Assembly (NCBI GenBank): GCA_016870995.1
Contig: VFZU01000013.1
Coordinates: forward strand, 1 to 64,000
DNA from: Acidobacteriota bacterium
Lineage (GTDB): Bacteria > Acidobacteriota > Terriglobia > Bryobacterales > Bryobacteraceae
Length of the DNA: 64,000 bases
Direction of reading: 5' to 3'
The translations under genes were made by a program, and so were the position numbers. Below, piece by piece: positions 46,997 through 55,464 of this stretch (its first letter is position 1; each line of letters starts with the position of its first letter). The notes beneath the pieces were generated by a model. It did not search any database. It had not been told where the DNA came from and worked only from the letters and a program-made list of their open reading frames with translations.

Positions 46997-49617
46997 CGAA
47001 TCTTGCCACTTTCATGATCGTGAATCGGCTGCCGCTCGTTGTTGTCCTCAGGGCTCAACATGCGCGGCTTGGCCGTTACCGCCTGCGCTGACTCATCCAC
47101 CTTAAATCGCCGGAACAACTTCTCAGAATAGGCAGCTTTGTCTGTCGCTCCGAGTCCGCGATACGACAGCATCAGGTTGTAATGCGCCTGCACGTCCTCG
47201 CTATCCACTTCGAGCACGCGCTCGAGATACTTCACCGCCGTCGCGTAATCCCGCTTCAAAAACAGGATGCGCCCCATCTGGTTCAACATCACGCGGTCTC
47301 GCGGATACTGTTCTTCCACCTTGTGCAACGAAGCGATCGCCGCATCGTAATCGCCATCCGATTTCTCCGTCATCGCCTTGAAGAAGTGAACTCTCGCGAG
47401 TTTCGGATTCCTTTCCATGGCCTTTGCCAAATACCCTTTGGCCTTCTCCGTCTCGCCTTCCTGAATCAGCGCCCTCGCCACATTCAGCCAGCCGTCAGCA
47501 TACTCGGGCTCGGCCTCCGTCACTCGCTGAAAGGCATACTCGGCACCTTTCAGGTCGCCTTGTAGCAGCAACCCGATGCCCCAGTCGTTCCAGCGTTCCC
47601 GATCCTTCTTTGTAACTGCGGGCTTCCAATTGGTTGCGCCAGCCCCCACTTCGGCTTTTGCCGTCGCCATCGTCACAATCGGAATCACCGGCACCCGATC
47701 CTTCACCGGCCCCGAAACATCGGGCCGCTTCTCATAAGAGAACTCGTTGTAGCTGTGCGCGAACTTTCGGTAATTCAGCTTCGCCTCGAAACGGAACGGA
47801 GCCTTCGCAGTCTTCGGAATCTGAACTCGGTAATGTACCGTGTCAGCCGCACCTGGCGGAATCAATCGCACATACAGGGCGCTTCGTGCCTGCCACGCGT
47901 TCCGCTTGTTGATGTGATTGCCTTCGGCATCGACCATGTAGCTGCGATAAAAATGCGCTCCTTTGTCCACCGGGCCCTTGCCGTCATCCTCGGCTTTGCC
48001 AGACCAGAAGAACACCTTGCCATCGGCATCCTTGCCCTGCAATTCGAGCCAGAGATCGTACGCATCCACCGTGCCACCAGGGAAAAAGTGCCCAACGCGA
48101 CGCGTCCTTACGACAGCATCCACTCGCACAGTCGATCCTGGCTCCACTGTTACCTTGGCCGTATCGATTGGCGCTGCCACTTTCGATACTTCACGGATGA
48201 AGAACTGCCCGGCCGTTTCGGCCTCTTCACCCACCGCCATGGTTGAGTTCAGGCTTTGCGTATCTCCAGCCCGCCGCAACATGGGCGCTTGCCCTTTCAT
48301 CTCTTCGACGGGAGTAATCGCGAACAGATCGACGGTCACAAAGCCGCTCTTCAAGAAGTTCACGGTTTCCTCAAGTTGTTTCTTGTCCCCATTCACGCTG
48401 GGGACGGCTGTATTGGCCGTTGCGAATCGATGCGAATGCACGCGACCATTCCGGTTGCCGGGGTCGTTGGAGGCAACCATCGGCATGTGACAGTCATTGC
48501 AGGTGCTTGGCTTGGCCGGATAGTAGAAGCTCCGCGCTCCTTGTCCCGATACCGCCGATGCCTGCCAGTTGTCGTAGTCGTTGAATCCCCGCAACCAGCG
48601 GTAATCGTTCACCGGCTGATCCAGATGCACCTTGTGGCAGGTCGAGCAATACTCGGCCGATTGTTCCCTCATGAACGGCTTGATGAAGGTCTTTCGGTGC
48701 GGTTCTGGGTCTGCGTAGGTCAAGAAGTTATCGAGCATTCTCACGTAGCGGTTCCGGCTCGATGCCAGCTCATGCATTGGCGGGTACTCAATGACGAAGT
48801 TCCCATTGCCGACGCTTCCCTTCACGTGAACAATTGAATGGCACGACAAGCAGCCCAGCCCATTCTGTGCTTCAGGTGTGTAGACCTGATCCTTGATCGG
48901 TTGCTCCCACTTGCCGTTGAAGAACACCGCATGATCGTGGCATCCCGCGCACCACTTGGAAGGCTGCGTGGATTTCTGCACATCCTGCATGTACTCAATC
49001 GAGCGCCGGTAGTACTGATTATTGAAGCTCGAGAAGTGGTGCATCGAGCTGTTCCACTGCTCGTAGATGTCCTTATGGCACTCCCCGCAGAGTTTCGAAT
49101 CCATGAAGAAGTTCGAAGGGATGGTCTTCTTCACATCCGTATCGGCGGGCGATGGCCAGAACGGCCCTTTCTCTCGGCCCTCTTCGTGCATCGATGCCGG
49201 GATCACCAGTTGCCGGTTCGTCAGCTTTTGGCTCGGCGCGTAATACGCCCGATCGTAGAAATAAGTCGCCAGCGGCAACATCGACAAGCCGGCAACGGCT
49301 ACGCGATGCTGTTTGCTCACCCAGGCAGCGCCAACCACTCCTACTGCGATATGGCCCGCCAACACCCATGCTTGATCTGACGTATTTCCAACAATCGCCA
49401 GATACATCCCAACCATCAGGGCTACTGCCAACAACCCTGCCGCTATGGGTTTCTCGCGCCGCAGCATCCACACGAGTGTTCCTACTACGATCGCCCCACC
49501 GACAATGTGCAAAAGCACATTCGCCATGTAAAACAGATTTGCCTGCGCGAAAGCGGCCAAATAAGCGCTATTCAGCAGTAGCAGGGCAAAAGCGCCCCAC
49601 ACCAAACGTTGAATCAT
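46993..49617 (-). CDS. Membrane-anchored multiheme c-type cytochrome with C-terminal TPR repeats
   Basis: N-terminal TM segments; five CxxCH motifs (CGECH, CAGCH, CLSCH, CSTCH, CNDCH); TPRs such as YADGWLNVARALIQEGETEKAKGYLAKAMERNP. Confidence 0.88.
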   Translation of the reverse strand: MIQRLVWGAFALLLLNSAYLAAFAQANLFYMANVLLHIVGGAIVVGTLVWMLRREKPIAAGLLAVALMVGMYLAIVGNTSDQAWVLAGHIAVGVVGAAWVSKQHRVAVAGLSMLPLATYFYDRAYYAPSQKLTNRQLVIPASMHEEGREKGPFWPSPADTDVKKTIPSNFFMDSKLCGECHKDIYEQWNSSMHHFSSFNNQYYRRSIEYMQDVQKSTQPSKWCAGCHDHAVFFNGKWEQPIKDQVYTPEAQNGLGCLSCHSIVHVKGSVGNGNFVIEYPPMHELASSRNRYVRMLDNFLTYADPEPHRKTFIKPFMREQSAEYCSTCHKVHLDQPVNDYRWLRGFNDYDNWQASAVSGQGARSFYYPAKPSTCNDCHMPMVASNDPGNRNGRVHSHRFATANTAVPSVNGDKKQLEETVNFLKSGFVTVDLFAITPVEEMKGQAPMLRRAGDTQSLNSTMAVGEEAETAGQFFIREVSKVAAPIDTAKVTVEPGSTVRVDAVVRTRRVGHFFPGGTVDAYDLWLELQGKDADGKVFFWSGKAEDDGKGPVDKGAHFYRSYMVDAEGNHINKRNAWQARSALYVRLIPPGAADTVHYRVQIPKTAKAPFRFEAKLNYRKFAHSYNEFSYEKRPDVSGPVKDRVPVIPIVTMATAKAEVGAGATNWKPAVTKKDRERWNDWGIGLLLQGDLKGAEYAFQRVTEAEPEYADGWLNVARALIQEGETEKAKGYLAKAMERNPKLARVHFFKAMTEKSDGDYDAAIASLHKVEEQYPRDRVMLNQMGRILFLKRDYATAVKYLERVLEVDSEDVQAHYNLMLSYRGLGATDKAAYSEKLFRRFKVDESAQAVTAKPRMLSPEDNNERQPIHDHESGKIR

Positions 49618-49618
49618 A

Positions 49619-52600
49619 CTACCTCAAGATCGACAAAGGCCTCAATAGTCTCAGCGCGGGCCGCGTATTGAATCGCTTTTCTGCATCCCCCGCTGGAGAG
49701 CTTTCTGACTCCAGCTTATATGAATATCCACTCATCCGGTGAAACGGCAACGGACCTACACTCTGCGAGTACGCAGTGTTTGCATCGCGGTCTTTGGCCC
49801 AGCCATCCACATGCAGCAGATAATCTCTTCGCCAGCCAGAAGGCAATGCAGGCAAACCTGCGGTATCGAACTCAAGCCGCAACTCGTCTCCGGAGCCCAT
49901 CACGGCCAATTTGTCATCGATCGCAAGCGTCAATTCCTTCACATCGCCGTACCGTGTGTAGTTTCCTGGTGTCGGGTTCCACAGAGAAGTGGGTTCTGGA
50001 TTCGGATACGAAAATTCTTCCGGCTGCTTTCGCTCTGGGTGAATCACTGAGGGTGAAAATCCGCGGAACTGCAAGCTGGCCGCGCTGGCATTGAGCGCCG
50101 TCAACACGTGCTCAGGTCGCGCACTTCCTTCGCTCAAGAAGATCTCATCCCAATACACACAAAGGTTCGTCACGATCCGCACCTCGCGGCTGGTGCTCAA
50201 GAACGTGTTCGTCAAATCGACAACCATCGCCTTCGGCTTTCCCGACGGCATGCCCATGTCCTCGATCACCGTCACCCATTCCCCGCGCTTGTTTTTCACC
50301 TGCAATGAGGGTGGCGAGAGCGGCTTGCCTTCTTGCGCTGCGGCGAGAAACGTTGAGCCATCCGCCCAATCCACCCATCCTGACAACACCAGGATCGCGT
50401 TGTTCTTCGCCGCTACATTTCCGAAGTCCAATGTCAGCGTATGGCGCTCTGCCACACCCGCCGTCGACCTCTTATAGAAGTTCGGATAGGTTCGGTCCTT
50501 TGCAGCCAGCAGTGCTGTCACATCATTGCCCAGATGATCGACGGCCTTTCGTGCGTGGACCGCATTCTTCACCCCATACAGCTGAAACTCAGGAAACGGC
50601 GGCGCCTTCCACTTCTCATTTGAGTACACTCGCGTGTCGGCAGGATGATCCACCGCGAGCAGCCGCACCTGATCGAAATAAGCCGCTTCGCTCAATTCTT
50701 CAGTCAGCCTCACCTCCAGTCGCCCTGCGGCATTTGGCTTGAGTTGTTCGCCCGCAATCGAGATGTACTCATCATGATCGGTCGCAAAGAACGTCCCATC
50801 ACCTGCGCTCGCACCCAGCGGCGCTACGCCCAGGACATCTGTGATGTACTCGAAGCCTTCGCCGTTAAACGTCCACACAATTGGGCACGACCCCGACAAT
50901 CGCTGCGCCTCTTTATAGCGCCCCGGCGTCGCGACTGCCTGCTTCATCTCGTTTTGAATCAACCCGTTCGGCCAGGTGATCCGCACCACCTCCACCTGCG
51001 TCGCTTTGCCCACTCCAAAGTTCAACGCAAAGCCCTCGTAGAGCTTCTTTTGATACAAGCCGCCCGCCCGTACTTCAATCTCTGCTCCGGGTGCCGACTT
51101 GATGTTCTTCACCCCTTCGAGCGTCACCTTCAACACCTTGTTCAGCAAGGGCGTCACGTTTAAGTTCTCGATCCAACCCGAAGGCCGCAACTGCACCAGA
51201 TCTGTCTTGCCATCGTTGTTCAGGTCGAGCGCCGCAGCTCCAGCTACCAGCTCATAACGCCCATCATTGCGAAGGTCTGCAATCACGGCTTGCCCCATCA
51301 GACCCGCCACTCTTGTAGCTTTTGCCAATCCAGCCGTCACCATCACGCGATCGCCATCGCTGAACACGACATCGAGCACGCTATCCTGATCCACATCCCC
51401 AACCACCAGATTCTTCGCGCCAGCCGGAATCACGGCCAGGTCTTCCCGTGCATATTTGCCTAGCAATAAATCCCGGTACAAGGCACCAGTGCCCGCAGCA
51501 AAGCTCACAATTACATCGAACCCGCGTGTATCCGGCACCACCCGAGTCACCACGGCATCGACTATCTCACCAGTTCCAAACGGGAACAGCTCGCTCTTGT
51601 CGGCAAAACCCGCTTCGCCCTGATTGCGCAACAGCAGACTCTTCTCGCCGAACACCAGCAAGTCAAGATCATAGTCGTGATCAAAATCTATAAACACACA
51701 CTTGTTGAATTTGCCGCGTGCCGGCAGTGGCAACTGCCTCCATCCCGTGCCCGTATTCTGCACGAGCACTGGCATTTCTTCACCCACAACACACAAATCC
51801 ACCAGTCCGTCGTTGTTGAAATCTCCCGCCGACACATTCCTCGCGCCGCTCACGCTTGCGATCCGTTTGCCTCCGATACTCAAGCCCTGCGCATCCCAAT
51901 ACAGCGCCTGATTGCCTAGCGCAATTGCACCCTTCCACGCATCGGCCAGCTTACGCTCCTGCCACCGCAATATCGTCTTGTCGCGAAGCGGTGCTGCTGG
52001 CTTTGGATCATAAATTTCTGAATACTGGCACCAATCTACATCCTCGGGTACTGCAGCTCCCTCGGTTAGTTTCTTTAGCCCTTGAAAAACCTCAAGTTGC
52101 ACCTTCGCATCGTTTGCCCGCCCAGCCTGCCGGTACATGTTGAACAATTGAAACCGCGCCGCCGCCAGATTCACGTCTAGCTTCATCGCCCGCTCAAACG
52201 CGGCCGTTGCTCCCGCTGCATCGCCCAACTGCTTCAGCAATACCCCAACGTTGTAATGCAGAATCGGCTCTTTCGCATCGAGCTTCACCGCCCCCTGCAT
52301 CTGCTCCAGTGCCTTCTGCGTCTCGCCCTGCTTCTTCAGCTCAATGCCTACCGTGAACCACGTATGTGGCAGCTCCGGCTTCTCTTTCTGCACCGTTAGC
52401 AGTTGCGCGATCCCTTCTTGTGCCTGCCCAGCCCGCAGTAGGGCGAGGCCATAATTCAGGCGCTCCCGCGCCGACTTTGGTGCGAGATCCAGCGCCTGCT
52501 TCAGCGTCACCACCGCTTCTTTTTGCGTCGTTGGATTTTCATAGAACGCCTTGCCCAGATTGCGTAGCGCCTCAAGCCGTGCCTCCTGTGCAAACGCAAA

Positions 52601-52633
52601 TCCACACATCAAAAAAAAGAAGATCAGTTTCAT
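49619..52633 (-). CDS. TPR + FG-GAP/VCBS + ASPIC/UnbV protein with large uncharacterised C-terminal region
   Basis: N-terminal TPRs (AVTLKQALDLAPKSARERLNYGLALLRAG...), central GDFNNDGLVDLCVVGEE / DFDHDYDLDLLVFGE repeats, UnbV-like GAEIEVRAGGLYQKKLYEGFALNFGVGKATQVEVVRITWPNGL. Confidence 0.85.
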   Translation of the reverse strand: MKLIFFFLMCGFAFAQEARLEALRNLGKAFYENPTTQKEAVVTLKQALDLAPKSARERLNYGLALLRAGQAQEGIAQLLTVQKEKPELPHTWFTVGIELKKQGETQKALEQMQGAVKLDAKEPILHYNVGVLLKQLGDAAGATAAFERAMKLDVNLAAARFQLFNMYRQAGRANDAKVQLEVFQGLKKLTEGAAVPEDVDWCQYSEIYDPKPAAPLRDKTILRWQERKLADAWKGAIALGNQALYWDAQGLSIGGKRIASVSGARNVSAGDFNNDGLVDLCVVGEEMPVLVQNTGTGWRQLPLPARGKFNKCVFIDFDHDYDLDLLVFGEKSLLLRNQGEAGFADKSELFPFGTGEIVDAVVTRVVPDTRGFDVIVSFAAGTGALYRDLLLGKYAREDLAVIPAGAKNLVVGDVDQDSVLDVVFSDGDRVMVTAGLAKATRVAGLMGQAVIADLRNDGRYELVAGAAALDLNNDGKTDLVQLRPSGWIENLNVTPLLNKVLKVTLEGVKNIKSAPGAEIEVRAGGLYQKKLYEGFALNFGVGKATQVEVVRITWPNGLIQNEMKQAVATPGRYKEAQRLSGSCPIVWTFNGEGFEYITDVLGVAPLGASAGDGTFFATDHDEYISIAGEQLKPNAAGRLEVRLTEELSEAAYFDQVRLLAVDHPADTRVYSNEKWKAPPFPEFQLYGVKNAVHARKAVDHLGNDVTALLAAKDRTYPNFYKRSTAGVAERHTLTLDFGNVAAKNNAILVLSGWVDWADGSTFLAAAQEGKPLSPPSLQVKNKRGEWVTVIEDMGMPSGKPKAMVVDLTNTFLSTSREVRIVTNLCVYWDEIFLSEGSARPEHVLTALNASAASLQFRGFSPSVIHPERKQPEEFSYPNPEPTSLWNPTPGNYTRYGDVKELTLAIDDKLAVMGSGDELRLEFDTAGLPALPSGWRRDYLLHVDGWAKDRDANTAYSQSVGPLPFHRMSGYSYKLESESSPAGDAEKRFNTRPALRLLRPLSILR

Positions 52634-53595
52634 TACTCGCTCCGGCTTACCTGGGCATCTTCAAAACTTGCCATCTCGCTATACATCTTCATCGCGCAGC
52701 GCACCATGTGCATCCCCAGCACTGCGCCACTCCCCTCGCCCAACCGCATCCCTAGTTCTAGTATCGGGTCTCCATCGAGCTCTTCGAGCATCGCTCCATG
52801 TCCCCGTTCTGCCGATCGATGAGAAAAGAACATGACCTCGCGCGCCTGAGGTTCCATTTTCATTGCCACTAGCGCCGCCGACCCGGTGATGAAGCCATCT
52901 AGCATCACCGGTAGCCTCAGCTTGCCCGCTTCCATCAGCATCCCCGACATTCTCGCAATTTCGAACCCTCCGACTGAGCGCAACACTTCAAAGGCAGACT
53001 TTCCCTGCAATTGGTGCAACTCGAGTGCCGCATCGATCACGTCCGCCTTGTGCTTGACTCCGGATGCATCGAGGCCTGTTCCGCGCCCTGCAACCTCCGC
53101 ACCACTTCGCCCACAAAGTGCCGCGAGCAATGCCGCTGCAGACGTTGTATTCCCAATCCCCATCTCTCCCACGCCCACCATGTCAAATTTGCGAATCGCC
53201 TGCCGCGCGTCTTCACGCCCTGCCTCAATTTGCGCAGCACATTCCGCTTCGCTCATCGCGGCTTCGCGTGCGAAGTTCTTGGTCCCCTCGCCCACTCCCG
53301 CATCCACCACATTCACTACAACGTCGTGCGCACGTGCCAACACATTCACTGCCGCCCCACCCGCTTCGAAGTTTGCCACCATTTGCCGCGTTACTTCCTT
53401 GGGATACAAACTGATACCTTCCGCGGTCACCCCATGATCTGCAGCGTAAAGATACAACCCAAGCCGCTCCAGCCGTGGCAATACTTCCCCCCGCATCAAA
53501 CAAAACTCCTGCGCCAGGTTCTCCAGTCGCCCCAAGCTCCCCTGCGGCTTCGTGCGCGTATTCCAACGCGCAGCAATCTGATCAATTAACGTCAC
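52633..53595 (-). CDS. cobT: Nicotinate-nucleotide-dimethylbenzimidazole phosphoribosyltransferase
   Basis: TKPQGSLGRLENLA, ADHGVTAEGISLYPKEVTRQMVANFEAGGAAVNVLA, GEMGIGNTTSAAALLAALCG, GFITGSAALVA. Confidence 0.94.
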   Translation of the reverse strand: MTLIDQIAARWNTRTKPQGSLGRLENLAQEFCLMRGEVLPRLERLGLYLYAADHGVTAEGISLYPKEVTRQMVANFEAGGAAVNVLARAHDVVVNVVDAGVGEGTKNFAREAAMSEAECAAQIEAGREDARQAIRKFDMVGVGEMGIGNTTSAAALLAALCGRSGAEVAGRGTGLDASGVKHKADVIDAALELHQLQGKSAFEVLRSVGGFEIARMSGMLMEAGKLRLPVMLDGFITGSAALVAMKMEPQAREVMFFSHRSAERGHGAMLEELDGDPILELGMRLGEGSGAVLGMHMVRCAMKMYSEMASFEDAQVSRSE

Positions 53596-54077
53596 AATTT
53601 CACGATCTCACAGTATCCCTGCCGGAACCCTATCGCTGGCTCTCCAGTTAATAACTCTCGCAACACGCTGTTCACAGCGAGATGCGCCACAATTACACAC
53701 GGCTGATGGCATCGCGCCAGTCCCCGCGACACACGCCCTCGAAAGGCTTCCCAACTTTCAGCTCCATCCACGCAGTAACCTAACCAGTCCTCCATCTTCA
53801 GTCGAGCTTCCTCGGGCCACTTCGCTTCGATCTCCGCCCAAGTCAACCCCTCCCAAGGCCCATAGTCAATCTCGCGAAATTCCTCGATCACCTCATAAGT
53901 CAATCCCGCCGCCTCCGTGGTTTCAACCGCTCTCTGCAATGGACTTGCATACACCGGCCAATTCACCCCCACCTCCAACCTCGCCGCCATTTCGCGCCCG
54001 GCCTTGCTCAACTTCAAGTCGAGTGATCCCAAGAACACACCCTGCTTCACCGGCTCTCCGTGCCGCACTAGAAGCAC
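53592..54077 (-). CDS. Histidine phosphatase family protein (CobC-like)
   Basis: LLVRHGEPVKQGVFLGSLDLKLSKAGREMAARL, YASPLQRAVETTEA, EIDYGPWEGLTWAEI; proposed GTG start overlaps the end of cobS. Confidence 0.85.
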   Translation of the reverse strand: MLLVRHGEPVKQGVFLGSLDLKLSKAGREMAARLEVGVNWPVYASPLQRAVETTEAAGLTYEVIEEFREIDYGPWEGLTWAEIEAKWPEEARLKMEDWLGYCVDGAESWEAFRGRVSRGLARCHQPCVIVAHLAVNSVLRELLTGEPAIGFRQGYCEIVKL

Positions 54078-54817
54078 GTCATCACCACCAGGCAATAGAT
54101 GACGCAAACCTGCTGTAATGCACCAAAACAATCCCCCACCACGCCGCCGAGCCGCGTCACAAAATACTGTCGCGCCATCCAAGTGAGCAGGATCATGCCA
54201 CCCGCCATCCACGCTCCCATCACCCAACCCGTCAGTGCGCACAGGCCCACTGCCCACACGATCGACATCCCGATTGCCCACCATCCCCGGCCTTCGCTCA
54301 GATAAGCTCCCATTCCAGGACGCGCTGCTGGCGCGATCCATCCGAGCCAGATCAACGCGCATCGTGACAACCCCTCGCTCACCGCTACTAGCTTCATCAC
54401 CTCCCACGGTTCCTTCGCCCCAACGATTACAAGCCCCTGCCAGCGCATCAGCAGTCCAATCATCAATGCCGACGCCCCATAGCTGCCAATCCTGCTGTCT
54501 TTGATGATCTCGAACATCTTCTCCCGCGTTCGCCCCTTGCGCACGCCATCGGCAATATCCGCGAGCCCATCTTCATGGAGCATCCCCGTTGCTACAAGCT
54601 GCGCCACCAATACCAGACCCGCCTCGATTCCCAGCGGCAACCGCAACCAAGCCATTGGCAAGGCTGACACCAGCCCGATCATCATCCCTACTAAAGGAAA
54701 GAAACCTGCGGATTCATGCACCGGCACCGTCGAGCGGCTGATTGGAAACACGGTCAAGAACTGCACAGCTCCCAGAAATCTCAACCCCATTTGGCTCAAC
54801 ATCAGAATCGGGTTCAC
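54068..54817 (-). CDS. cobS: Adenosylcobinamide-GDP ribazoletransferase
   Basis: FLGAVQFLTVFPI, FFPLVGMMIGL, GMLHEDGLADIADGVRKGRTREKMFEIIKDSRIGSYGASAL. Confidence 0.93.
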   Translation of the reverse strand: MNPILMLSQMGLRFLGAVQFLTVFPISRSTVPVHESAGFFPLVGMMIGLVSALPMAWLRLPLGIEAGLVLVAQLVATGMLHEDGLADIADGVRKGRTREKMFEIIKDSRIGSYGASALMIGLLMRWQGLVIVGAKEPWEVMKLVAVSEGLSRCALIWLGWIAPAARPGMGAYLSEGRGWWAIGMSIVWAVGLCALTGWVMGAWMAGGMILLTWMARQYFVTRLGGVVGDCFGALQQVCVIYCLVVMTCF

Positions 54818-55341
54818 CCTTTTGGGGCTACCAAGCCCAATTCGGCCAGTTGTTCTTCCAGTTCTTTTGCACTTGCCCAGGGAAGTATCCGGGATAGGTT
54901 TCGCTCATCGGGCGGGTGCTCCGGGAGTGCTTCAGACCAGCCTCCACAACCCACCAATGGCAGTAAAGGCCGCTTGTGCAACCATGCCAGGCAGACTTCT
55001 GAAATCGTTCCAGCCCTACCTCCGATGACGATGCAAGCGTCCCCAGCCAGTGCCATCAGCAGATTTCTCGCGTCGCCGACGCCACAGGGGATCACAACGG
55101 TCGCGGGCCAATCGCTCTCTGGCATCTCATCAGGTGGGATGATGCTCACAACCAGACCTCCCATCGCCAACGCGCGTTCCGCCGCAAATCGAGTCGCCGG
55201 GCTGCCACACCCGCTCACCACTGTCATGCCCAATCGAGCTAATGTTTCTCCAGCTTCCCCGGCAAGTTCATACGCTTTCGACCCGGGTTCCTCGCTCCCA
55301 ATTACGCATACCTGCGGCTTTCGATTCCCTCGATTGGACAT
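54814..55341 (-). CDS. TIGR00725/LOG-like (SLOG) protein
   Basis: QVCVIGSEEPGSKAYELAGEAGETLARLGMTVVSGCGSPATRFAAERA..., VIGGRAGTISEVCLAW. Confidence 0.82.
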   Translation of the reverse strand: MSNRGNRKPQVCVIGSEEPGSKAYELAGEAGETLARLGMTVVSGCGSPATRFAAERALAMGGLVVSIIPPDEMPESDWPATVVIPCGVGDARNLLMALAGDACIVIGGRAGTISEVCLAWLHKRPLLPLVGCGGWSEALPEHPPDERNLSRILPWASAKELEEQLAELGLVAPKG

Positions 55342-55401
55342 TCCAGTCTCCTCAGTCGAGTCTCCCACAGTCGTACTGGATCGCTCGGAATCGCTAACTC
55401 G

Positions 55402-55442
55402 AAAGGCCGGGATCGCCCTGAGCAAGCGCGCTCCCGGCCTTT
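55402..55442. terminator. Hairpin downstream of the CHRD gene
   Basis: AAAGGCCGGGA ... TCCCGGCCTTT; 11-bp perfect stem. Confidence 0.65.
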
Positions 55443-55464
55443 GAGTTCAATCGATGAGAACCAA

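Noticed and set aside
55342-55464. Cobalamin riboswitch upstream of the cob genes
   Set aside because: Short interval with only a simple hairpin that fits a terminator of the CHRD gene; no recognisable B12-box.
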